Source of the DNA: Nematostella vectensis
Taxonomy: Eukaryota > Cnidaria > Anthozoa > Actiniaria > Edwardsiidae
NCBI RefSeq assembly: GCF_932526225.1
Contig: NC_064047.1
Location: 3,347,501-3,411,500, forward strand
DNA: 64,000 nt
Direction: 5' to 3'
This document shows positions 42,501 through 54,500 of the stretch, piece after piece (within the stretch, counting starts at the first letter, position 1; each line of letters starts with the position of its first letter). The notes beneath the pieces were generated by a model that was not told the DNA's origin, made no database searches, and worked only from the letters and a program-made list of their open reading frames with translations. Both the position numbers and the translations under genes were made by a program.

Positions 42501-45500
42501 CTGTGATCCCCAACTGTCTCTTTGTCTTGTGGCCAGTTGAGCATGGGATCGCCATTATTATTGGCCGATACTAGCGCTCTATGCATGGAGCTTCAGACTA
42601 CCGTGATGATTTGAATAAGTGTCCTCCTTTGATAAGCGGCACCTCCCCAAAAGTGCCTACTCCCCGATAACCTCGAATTTTGAAATAAGCGCCCCTTTCT
42701 CTCTCCCCCTGAAAAATATATTGTCAATAAAAATCCCTCCATTAACAACGTTTCTGTTTATCACAAAATACAGTTTTGTTGTCAATCGATTCATTAGCTG
42801 GTATTTTCTGCTGAAATGAAAGAAGTGGCCCTTCCCAATAATCGCCCCCTTTGAAATAAGTGCTCTACAACCTCCTCCCTCAAAGACCAAAAAAAATAAA
42901 TTAGGCGCTTACTGAAAGTCGAATCATTACGGTTATCTTTTCTCTGATAGGGCCACTTAAAGCAGGGTTTAAATCTGAGGAATTGGAATTTGGGAATTTT
43001 TGTCCACAAGACCGTTTGGCTCTCACAAACTAAAAATAAGTCAAGATAATTATCATGGAATTTAAAAGGTTGACAGTGATATGGACATGTGTTCCCATTA
43101 TATCCAAAAAGTTGGTATGGATGCATGTGTATTTGTGTACTTACTAAAAAAATGTTCCTTTTTTTTTGTCTTCAGCATTATGGCTCTCCAGGTAAGCAAA
43201 AAAGTTCTACTGATTCAGATATGCTTGGTCAGCCGCCATTTTTGTCATGAGAAAGTATCCATTTCCACAACTTGTTTTGAGAACTTTTGTGACTTAATTG
43301 ATATGAGTAAGCCAATGCGATATTTCCGATTGAATTTGGTAGATACAGTATAAAACTTTGTTTTTAAATGGTTATTTTAAGATGTTAGCACATTTTGTGC
43401 ATTCTCATGTTAAATTTAAGCAATTGTAAAGGTCTGTGTGCTCATAGCTGATCATAGCCCGTAGCAAGGATTTTGAGCGGGGTGGTTCGTTTTTCCATTT
43501 GAGCGGACCAAATTTCCGGTATACCTCTCTCCTCGTCTTATTACATTAGGCAATCAATACTTCAAATAAATTCAATCTTGCATTAAAAACTTTAATAATA
43601 GAGTGTTTTTTAACATATAGCGATAATAATAAAGATAATTATTATAAAAAAAATTTTAAAGTCATTTTAAAGACATATTGATGCGCATGGTATATCCAGT
43701 CAAACGTTATATTTTTTTTTTTTTTTTTTTGTTTACTCCGAGCGGACCTTCTAGCCGGCTTGGGCCTGTCCCTCACTCTTCCTTACAGGCCCCATTTACA
43801 CGATACTAATCGAAATTTTGACCGCTCAAACATTCGTACCGGAAACGGTGTTTACACGGAACCATGCGAATTTTCACACTGTCCAAATGATTCAGCCAGA
43901 TGTCTCTTTTTTTTTTCATCCAGTTAGCAACTCGTAACCGTAGACATGACAGAAAAACCTGGAAAACACGCAATTCCAGATAGAGAGAGTAGACACAATT
44001 TCTTCAGTGGCTATAGGTTCCTTGCATTACGGACTGATATTAAAAACACAAACAATGTGAGGCCGAAGTGCACATGACCAGATTTTGGCTTTTTAAGATA
44101 ATTTTTCCTTGATCACCCTTGCCCTTTGCATTAGCTCAGGGACGAAAAGCTCAAATTTCAATGGCACTTTACAAAAAGTCGCATTAATTTAAAAAAACGT
44201 CGCACTTGATATTTTGTTTGCCATAAGTTACTAAGTGCTCAGAGGAATTCTCCACCTTATTCGATGTGAAATGGGCTTATTTGAAGCGTCACGTCATGTT
44301 TTTCCGTCATGTCGTAACCGTAGGAAATTTTGAGCGGCCGAAAATTCGATGAGCACCGCACTCAGGAATCCATGGTTCTCTTTTCTTACAGTTTATCTCC
44401 AACACACATTACTTTATGTCAGTCAGCAAAGACAAGACCCTAAAGTACTGGGATGCCGACCAGTTTGAGCAGATCATGGTATTGCAGGTATGTTGTACCA
44501 TTTGTCCTCGTTGCCCTACCATTCCTAACCAGGGAGGGGTGGGAGGGGACTTTGCCCCAAGAAACCAGTATGTACAGTACCGCGTGCTTGTCATCGTACC
44601 CCCAGAGGCGAAAAACATTCAGGTTTTGTTTTTCTATGCTTTTTTTTCTCTACGAAAACGACGTAAAAAATTATCGATGAATTTTTACTTTGCGGCTAAA
44701 AGAGCAAAAAAGTTCAAGGTTTTTTTTTTACGGCATTGAGGACCCCCCGCAACGGCGCCTTAAACTTTGCGTCTTTTGCCGAGATTCCTTAAACATAGCG
44801 AAAAACACCGGGTAAACATAGCAGGCAGTGTTTTTGAGCCGGGACGCTTGTTCATTATAGTTTATAATTCGTTTGTGGGGTGTTTTTGATGTGGAACGTT
44901 TGTTCAATGTAGTTTATAAGCAGTTGCGCCTTCATCATATTCACGCCAATACCATAGTGTGTGCCGTCGTAACTATGGACGCTCTCTGTCATGGGGAACA
45001 CGTCGAACACAGGGATCCCCTTAGTCTCGAAGTACTTCTTCATAGCGGTGTTATACTCCTTTATTTTCTTTTTTCCCTGTGAGCTCCTCCAAACAACAGG
45101 TTTAATAAAGCTCGGGCTGTGTGTAGTCACCCAAATGATTTTTGGCCATTCGCGGCCGGTGGTTAATTTCAACAAGGGCTCAATGTAACTTTCTTGGTAG
45201 AGCTGAGCGTTCAGGCTATCGTGCATTCCGACATTGACAAAGAACGCCGAGCGATTATTCGCCTGGATGCTTTTGTAAACGAGCTCTTGTGGCCATTTTC
45301 GATACGAGTTGCTGTACGAGTTGTTGAACAGATATTGAAAGTAGGGAGTCCCGTTACAGAATCTGCCATGTGGCATCACACTCGCTCGGTTCTCGATATT
45401 CTTTCCATTACACTGTGCTTTCCCACTGTCGACGAACTGTCGCTCCCCGTGGCAATTATCGGAGTTGGGCCGTACAGCTCCCTGCTCGGGATCATTTGTG

Positions 45501-48500
45501 AAAAGGATTAAAAGGGCATTACTGAAATGCCGCATTAGTGAGTCTCCGACTAGGAATAAAGCGTCGAGTCTTTCGTAAACCACTCTGCAAGCCTCTTCGC
45601 TTGAGTAGTTTTTTACTACACATGTCTCGTTCTGTGGAACCCAGTCGTACAACTCGGCGGATATGACTTCGCTGAAATCAGTACAAGCTTCGCAGTTACA
45701 GTTGCTCGTTCCGTTACCACACAGGCCGGTTATTTCGTTACAGCAAGGAGTCGGACTGTCTGGCTCGCAAACTGCTGGAAGATCATATCCGAACGCAGGT
45801 CCAGTTTTTACACAATACTCTGACCCGCAATGGAAATCGAGGCGAGACAGTTTTGCCGGCGTACCTCGAAACTCACGAAGAGCAATGTCTTTGTTGTCTC
45901 GATCTCGTTCGTGTTCCGGTGTCACCCACGCCTTCTTTTTCCATTTACCATGCGAGAGGCACTCCAATATATCCCGACAGAAGGGTTTTGCAGTCGGTTC
46001 TACCTCTGATTCTTCTATAGGTTTAACCCAGTGGGCATACTGCTCAGGAATGAAATCTGTTTGTTTAGGATTCAAACCTTTTAAAACAAATGTTGTTAGA
46101 AAGATCGTCGAGACTATAAATACCAAAAAAACACGCCGTAAGCGACGCATCCTATTCTTTATCAATAGCTTTTTGCTGTACTTTGGTGCCTTGCCCTTGG
46201 CCCTTGCTGAAATCGTTCAATATGGAACGATGACGTATCCGTTGTCATAGCAATGTTTTTGTTATTATTTGAAAACAAAAAACTCTTTACAATGGCTAAT
46301 GAGATATACCCAATCAGACTGCAGAGTTTTTTTATACAGGGATTCGATTGGCTAGCCATAGTTTCGATTATAATCCATGCTTCATGCTTGCTCTGGTCAA
46401 AATCTAAAATGGCGTCTTCGAGTAAGCGACCACGTAACGATCAACAGCGATGTACAGCTCAAGAAGTTGCAGAAATTCTTATGAATGAAAAGAGCGATGT
46501 AGAGAGTAATGTGGGCAGTGAGGTAGGAGGGATTTCTAGTGGTGAAGAGTCCGAGTTGGACCAAGAAATGGAAGTAGGAAGTGAAGCTGAATTGAACACG
46601 AGGTAAGTTTATCGTAAACAAAAAAGACGCTTTGAAATACTCGCTCTTTACTTCGCTAAATTGATGTTATTTACCTCGTGTTTTCTTTCAAATTATTATT
46701 CCATTTTACTAGCTGAGTAATTTATATTGTATTTATTCGATTTGATATACTTGTTTTGCCATATTTTTACCTAGATGTGTGCCGAGTGATTTTCCCGGGA
46801 ATCGCACTTCACACCTTTCCCTGCTAGCAGAGGCCTCTTTTCTCTGTATTTCGCTGGGCTGGAGTTCGCGAGGAAAAGATACCTCTGCCATGGGTCGAAA
46901 CTGTTTCTGTTGCGCATGCGTGAGCGTTAATAGGCGACCGACGTGCCAAAACCCGTACCATCGCGCGAAAGCTGTCAATATGCTAATATGCTTTGCATGG
47001 GTTTAGTCGGAAATCATGAATCAAACTCCGGTTAGTTCTCCTCTTCGAAAAAAGAAAACAACTGTTCAATTTCAATCACCTAAAACGTCACTAAAAAGAT
47101 TGAACAACAAACGCAGCAAAGACGAGTTTTGTCTTGTTTGTGGGATTAATTTCAAGACATCTGGGCAGGCGAGTTTCTTCAATTAAATGTAAATATCGCA
47201 CAGTTGGATCCGAAGAAAATATTACAAAACTTTTTGGTAAACTTAGATCAGCTATTCCCAGAAGAATATGCAAAACCTGTAAACGGAAGATTGACTCGTT
47301 AGTCAAAAGAGAGAAAATTCTGAATGAAGATAAGGCATTGAATGGCTTCTTTTATAATTCGTCGCGTGATATTTCTACGGAGGACGCCGTTTCGAATGCG
47401 GGCTTATTATCCCGCAGCGGATATACCTTTCATGCATGCGCTAGTCACTGTGGGCTCAAATAGTGGCCAGTAATTAATGGACGGAGCATGCGCTCTGGAT
47501 CTTGTCCACGGTCGTGGACGGCGGTTTGATCAAACGAACTTGCGACCCATGGCAGAGGTATCTTTTCCTCGCGAACTCCAGCCCAGCGAAATACAGAGAA
47601 AAGAGGCCTCTGCTAGCAGGGAATTCACACCTATAAAGATCATACGGAAACAAACATATAGCCGGAGAAATTCTTGCATAAGAAATGCCTGAAAAACATT
47701 TTTATCGCTACCCTAGGTGCTAAAACGCTTCTTTTTATCCATATTTTATAGTGTTGAATGACTAAAACTGATTTCGATTCGCCTTTATTTTTTTATTTTG
47801 ACATTTATAGTTTCGATGCGCTTTTATGTTTTCATTCCGACATTTCACAATAACTTTTACAACACACCAATAAGATCATCACAAAAATAACTAATATTTT
47901 CTCTGCTGTGTATTTTAGTTTTGGTGATGAGGAGGCTCATCCTGAAGGGACCTCGAGTAGTGATGAGGGTGTGGAAGAAGAAGCGACATCTTCGGTGAGA
48001 TGTTCGAGCGAGAGGACGAGGCGGAGGGCGAAGGAGAGGACGGGGAAGAGGCCAGCAGCGTAGGCAGTTGGCTACTGCCCAGCCACAGCAGGCAACCTCC
48101 TACAACAGCTATGGAGATGCTGACCAAGTGAACCAGCTCCCCGATTTTGCTCCAAGTAGAATTCCTGGGCTACATTTAGAAGTACCACTACTGAGAGGAG
48201 CCATGAAACGTGCGGTGGACTTCTTTCAGCTGTTTTTTACTGCCCACCTAGTTCAGCAAATCAGTGCAAACACCAATGCCTATGCCTATGCCAACAGCAG
48301 AAGCAGTCGTATGCCAATGAAATGGGGGCATGGAACGATACAAACCCTGAGGAAATCAATCGACTTATTGCCCTGATTCTGTACTGTGGTCTTGTGAATG
48401 TAAGCTCATTCCACAGATACTGGAACACAAAAACATTATATCATGGGCTATGGGCAAGGGCAATCATGGCACGTGACCGGTTCAAGGCCTTGATGGCCAT

Positions 48501-51500
48501 GTTACATGTTGTCAATCCAATTGAAGAGGATGATCATGACAAGCTGAGGAAAGTACGCAGTTTCCTTGACCATTTCAAGGAGAGGGGCAAGGCATTATAC
48601 CAGCCTTTCCAGAATGTTGCAATAGATAAAAGAATGGTAAAGAGTAAGCATCTTTCAGGTATGAGGCAGTATATAAAGAACAAACCAACGAAATGGGGAC
48701 TGAAGTTGTGGGTTCTGGCAGACAGTGCAAACGGTTACACTTATGACTTTGATGTCTATGCCGGAAGACAGACAGTGAATGCCCCAAGTACTAATGGGCT
48801 TGCACATGATGTGGTCATGAAGTTATTATCACCCCTACTCAATCAGAAATACCATCTGTATTGTGATAACTTTTACACATCAGTGACACTTATAAAGGAT
48901 CTTTTCCTTGTGAAGACACCAGCTACTTGCACTGCAGCTGAAAATAGAAGGGGGTTTCCAGAGGTTTCCAGAGAGCGAGGAAGTATGAGATGGCACAGAG
49001 ATGGTGTTTGCTTGGCACAGCAGTGGAAGGATAACAGACCAGTCACTATCTTATCCTCCATTGAATGTGCCAATGATTATGTAATTGTTTCAAGAAAAGT
49101 GAAATCCAGAGAACAGTGGACGAACATTGAAGTGAGGCAGCCGATGGCCATCAACAAATACAACAGCTATGTGAATGGTGTGGACAGATCTGACCAGCTG
49201 ATGACAAAGAACAACGCTCTCTCAAAGTGCAGAAGATGGTGGAAAGTCCTCTTCTTCCACATGATTGATATAGCTGTTGTAAATAGCTATATTCTTTTCC
49301 AGCTTCACCGTGCCCAGAACCCTGACAACACAGCACTTTATCGCCCGAAGAAGTACTCAGTTGCTGAGTTTAGAGAAGAACTAGTGAGACAGCTGGTAGG
49401 CTTAGAAGAGTTTGGTTTGTTTGAGTTTGAGACTGTCCACATGCCAATGATGTCGGATGTGAAGAGAAACTGTAAGGTTTGTTATGCAACCACGGGAAAG
49501 GAACTAAAGGTCAGGACCTACTGCGAAGCACCACAATGCCAGGCATACCTGCACCTCACCAGCACCCAGAACTGTTTTAAAATATGGCACAGCAAGGAGT
49601 TCCATGAGTAAGAGTATTTAGTTATCTATAGTTTGCAAGGACAATGCTGTGTACAGTTAGTATTTCATTACTTTTTTTTGTTTTTCATAATTTATTTAGT
49701 GAATACTAGCAATTGTAAGCAAGAAATGCTAGGCAGAATAACACAAAGCTGATTATAAGTGTATAAAAGACACTATTGAACCATGATATAGTGTTCTTAT
49801 TTTAAATATTGTTGATAATTCCAGAAAAAAATAAATTTTTATTACCCGTCCCCTAAATAGCATAATTTACATATGGTAAGCTTTTCTGCTGTAACTTTCT
49901 CTTCTTTTGTGCATTAGGCTAGAATTTATAGCAAGTGTGTATTATATGATAGGGAACAATTTTGTTTTCAACATTTTTTGATTGACTTGATTTCAAGTGT
50001 ATAATGTGATATTTTCTTGTAAATAGTATATTACGTAACACCTTAATTAGCAAAAATCAATACAAAAAATAATTAGTAACTGGTGAAAAAATTAAAAATG
50101 AGGGAACCAATGTGTAGCCCATTTTGTAAGCTTTCCATAGACATATAGCACAAGTAAATCGGATAAAAGCAGAAGTGGCAGGATATTTTACAATGAGAGA
50201 CACAAAAAATGGCCCATTTTAGGGCAGGCACCAAAGGGTTAAAGGTTTACCGCGTCTCGTTTGCATTGCAAAACAACCAACGACGGAAAGCTTTGTGAAG
50301 GTTAATAATACCAGGATTATGAATAGACTCGATCACTGCTTTATTCAGTCGTTATGGACCAGCATTGGGATAAAACACATAAGTTTGTATGTTGGATTTA
50401 GCAGTTATGTCATAAACATGATTGCAAAAAATATATATATAGGACGATTATATACGATTATATATTTTGCCATAATTTTTTTTTTTCAGGGAAACATAAT
50501 TGCAGATGGTTAACATTCTCTATAGAGGCGAGGTTGGAGGTGGTTAACATTCTCTATAGAGGCGAGGTTTCGCTTCTGACTTTCGTCTATGTTCTTGAAG
50601 ATTTTGGTTCGCTCATGATCATTCAATAAGCTCCATTTTGTATTTCCACACAACGCTTTTTATTCTCCAGAATTACAGAACCTCCAAAGAGGACATTCTC
50701 TGAGTTTTGACCAACAATTTGTAAAATAATTTAGTCCATATTGATACGTCATTCTCAACTCGAATTGATCTTGAATCCTCTACAGACGATAAGATACATT
50801 CACTAAAAGAACTTCTCTTGAATGTGGATACGTTTAAGCTGGTTATGCTGGTAGATTACTAGTGATTTGTCGATTACGAGTGATATGTCGTTTTTCTTCG
50901 TATGAAGAGACGATTTGCTGCTTTTTTTCTATCCCAAATAAACTTTCAGCAAACTTGAAATTGTCGCGCGCGTTGCAAAATCATTATGGCGGAAATTATA
51001 TAAATTGTCAAAACACAGGGAGTTTGAAGCCGATTTTTCGTAAAGTCAATGATTCTAGATAAAATAAAAACTAAAATGCCGTTCTAAGGTAAAGATCTAT
51101 AACTTCGGGAGTAAAAATCCAGTTTTCTATGGTCATTTTACAAATCAACTCACTACTTCGAACTTTGGAGGTGAGCGGTCCAGTATCGCGGGGTGCGGAT
51201 CGTAGGATATCGGTACTCAAGTAGTCCAGCGGATATGTGCAGATTTTACCTTGAATTGCGCACTTTTTGCTAAAGTTATCAATTTTAACATAGTGATAGT
51301 TTTTGATACCTCTTACAAGATAGGCTATAGAGCCAAGCTCAGTTCGGCTTTAATTTCTGATTAATAATGAATATTGATTTGGCCGTCATTTTGAACCGGA
51401 AGTAAACTAACTTTTTCCAAAAAAATAAATAAACTCGCACACTTTATTTAAGAAAGTTTACTCATAGACAAATAAAATATAATTCAGAGACTGCATCTAA

Positions 51501-54500
51501 ACAAAAGAGTTCTCAAAGTAACAAGATTTTTTTAATTTTTGTAACTTTTACGGCGACAGCGATTTTGAACCGGAAGTAGTCAAGAGTAAATACTGGCACG
51601 CTTGTTTCACTTTGCGCCTTTAAACAAAAATTAAAAATTACTTGTTTCAGGAATAGTTTAGGGTCATCTTTTCAAGATAAGCTATGGAGCCAAAAAATCT
51701 GATTTAATCACGGATTATCTTGGGATATTAAAATGGCCGATAATTTAATCCGAAAATGAAAACTCACGCGTCAATACTCACTATTTTCGAAAGTCGTCAA
51801 ATGATTTAAAAGACACTTATAGCCAGCCCAAGTATACCAAACATTCACGCTCAATAGCTGGATCAAGAGAAAAGAAAGAAGACAAAAGCAACTGCTTATG
51901 TGACAAGCCTGGTGGGGATACCAAGACCCCGGGAGCGGGCCGCTCCACCAAATGACTTCAACGTCTGTAAAACGACTGCACACATGAATGTGTGCAAGTG
52001 TTACAAGATGAACAGTTTCTAACAGAAGGAATTGTTAATCTGGTGTGCGCTTATCACTCTTCTTGCCTTACTTCCTTTTTCTACAGAAGAGTCAAAGGAG
52101 TATCTCGCCATTTAGAATTTCACGCATTTACAGGCGTGATACTGTATCCTGTTATGCGGGTAGGGGGAAAAGGCAGTACTTACTGTATTTCCCGAATCCA
52201 CAGATGGTCTTCGACAGCTAGCCTTCAGGCCAGTCGAAATAAAAGACAGAATGTTTGGCAACACTTGAGCGCTTTTTACTGCTTCTATACGACTGAACAA
52301 GTGCAAAGAATCGGAAGTAGACAAGGCAAGAATTTAGCTCCTCGTGAAAAAAGGAACAGCATTTGATATCATTCTACCAACGAAGGCAGCTATCATACAA
52401 CACACCAAGAAAGCTGCCTTTCAAGCAGGCCATTGTTGGGGGCAAGCACTCCTCCCTGTCTCAACACTTCCGTCTTTTTAGCAGAATGGACAACAGTTGC
52501 CATAGCCGCTTTGGACAAACGCTACCAGAGCTTTTCAAGGTGTGCCAATAAGCCAAAGAACTATTAGATGAGGAACCAAGAGCTATTCGATGCAAGATAG
52601 GCTGCCAAGCACGCTGCACTTGCACCCAAGCCAGCATGAAATGTTCAGCACTTGGCAGCTCCATTAAATCGTTTAACGATAAAGCTGTAAGATATCTGAA
52701 CTGCATTAAATAAAGAAAACAATTCTCATCGGAGTTTCTTATTACGTTAGACCGACGTATTATGAACCACACTCTTCTTGTTTTATAAGAATCTATTTTT
52801 AAGAACGTCCAAGATTAACTAAGATTTCACTAATTTTTAACAAAATGCCGAGGCTCACATAGCAAGAAAACATTTTCTTTATATTAAATTGGTGCTTTTA
52901 TCATTTGTGCAATTCTATTTTAAAAAAATGCTTTATTGCTTATTCGTATATGCATTAATCTGGTTTGATTAGAGTGTGCAGAAACAGGTTTGGAAACCTA
53001 CTTCCGGTTTAAAAAAGTAAAATTAATAGCAGAAACCTAATCAGTTTTGCCTTTTTTACAACTTAAAAGTATTAAATGGATTTCATGAATATTTTTTGAA
53101 ACAAGATGTGCATCTCTGTGTTTTCAAAAATGCCAAATTTAATCTCCAGTGCAAAATGGCTGCAATTATAATAAACCATATTAGTCGGTGATAAAAGCCG
53201 ATTTTATCTTGGCTCCATAGCTTATCTTATAAAGGTTATTGCAACCTACAACTGCAATAAAATTGGTGTCTTTTGCTAGAGGGCGCGGGGTGAAATAAAC
53301 GTCCGAGGTTTTACTTTCGACTACTTCCGGTTAAAGGTGGCTATCACCTTTAAAGTTCCATAAATTACAAATTTGCGGTTATTTTAAAAAATACTGGGTT
53401 TAAATACATTCTTTGACTTTTATATTAGTTGTCTAGTGAAAAACAGTATCAAAATGTGCAAGTTTATTTATTTTTTATAAAAAGGTAGTTTACTTCCGGT
53501 TCAAAATGGCGGCCAAATCAATACTCCTTATTAATTAGAAATCTGAGCTTGGTTCTATAGCCTACCTTCAAAAGGGTATTAAAAACTATCACTATACTAA
53601 AATTGGTAACTTTAGCAAAAAGTGCGCAAAAATAATTTTAAAGTTCTGTGAAAAAGAGCTGTTTAAAAAAATTCTTAAACGTAGATATACTACCTTGCCT
53701 CAAGCCCGCTGGCCACTAAATGGAGAGACGTCCGAGGCTTTGGAACCAGGGTATAGATATACTTAATTAAGAAATCTTTAGATATTGCAGTCTCGGGTCG
53801 GCGAATCAAGGCTCATTAAACTAAGACAGATGGTTATTTTAGCCAATAGGGGACTTGCACTAACTAATAACTTGACAAAATAAACAAAGAAATGACCGCG
53901 ATCTTTAAAAATAAACCTTTTGTGAAAAAGAAACTTTTTGGCTTTTATCGTACAAGCGCTGAATAAGTTGCATTTGTTGTTCCTATTTTGTTGCTAAAAG
54001 CCTGAGCGCGCGCTAGTTTGCCACTCAGAAAGATCAAGTGATCTTTTTGCGCAAGTCTCCTATTCAAGCGATTGGCTAAGATGCTTTCAATCAAACTTCG
54101 CATATTATCTGATTTCAATCGCAGATGGTTAAACATTTACTCGAATTTTATCAAATTTTTCAACTCTCGGGGCGCTTATTTGGGGGAGGCGCTTATTGAA
54201 GGATGAAACTCGCACAAAAAATCCGAATTATGTTTTTGGTTTCTTTTAATATCCATTTGAACTACTACAATAGTGTTTCTTTGTCTACATACTATTACCA
54301 CAACTTGGAGCAGATTATTTTGGGCGCTTATTTGAGGGAGGCGCTTATTTAAAGTTTTGGTTCAAAGGGGACGCTTATTTGAGGGAGGTGGTTATTAATA
54401 GTTTTGATTCAAAGGGGGCGCTTATTCGATTAAGGCGCTAATTAATAGTTTTGGTTTAAAGGGGGCGCTTATTCGAGGGTGGTGCTTATTAATAGTTTTG

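Larger units (their letters stand above)
46409..49611 (+). pseudogene. piggyBac transposase (DDE_Tnp_1_7), probably inactive
   Basis: Exon 1 (46409-46602) encodes an acidic, Ser/Glu-rich N-terminus starting [11 protein letters not shown]. The catalytic part is one frame at 48322-49611. In that 429-residue frame the piggyBac Asp triad is seen as VAIDKRM (Asp102), LYCDNFYTS (Asp182) and NGVDRSDQL (Asp288), and a C-terminal Cys-rich finger ([21 protein letters not shown]) closes it. The N-terminal half of the domain ([13 protein letters not shown] onward) is in another frame; the two meet at a five-G run at 48324-48328, a one-base slip. Another frame change lies between 47919 and 48068. A domesticated copy is unlikely given these breaks. 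Confidence 0.82.
46181..50242 (+). mobile_element. piggyBac-type DNA transposon (PGBD-like)
   Basis: The right end reads GGCAGGCACCAAAGGG directly followed by TTAA (50239-50242), the piggyBac target. A near match to its inverse, CTTTGGTGCCTTGCCC, lies at 46181-46196 and may be the left end, but no TTAA adjoins it, so the left limit is uncertain. Between them are a first coding exon at 46409-46602 (donor AGGTAAGT), a possible second at 47919, and the transposase core. An 807-bp foreign element sits between exon 1 and exon 2. Confidence 0.75.

Noticed and set aside
48068-48376. Separate small gene upstream of the transposase
   Set aside because: It is the N-terminal part of the same piggyBac domain in another frame, not an independent gene.
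51992-52772. Host genes in the 124-codon + and 103-codon - frames
   Set aside because: They lie between inverted arms of a transposon-like element and show no complete domain.
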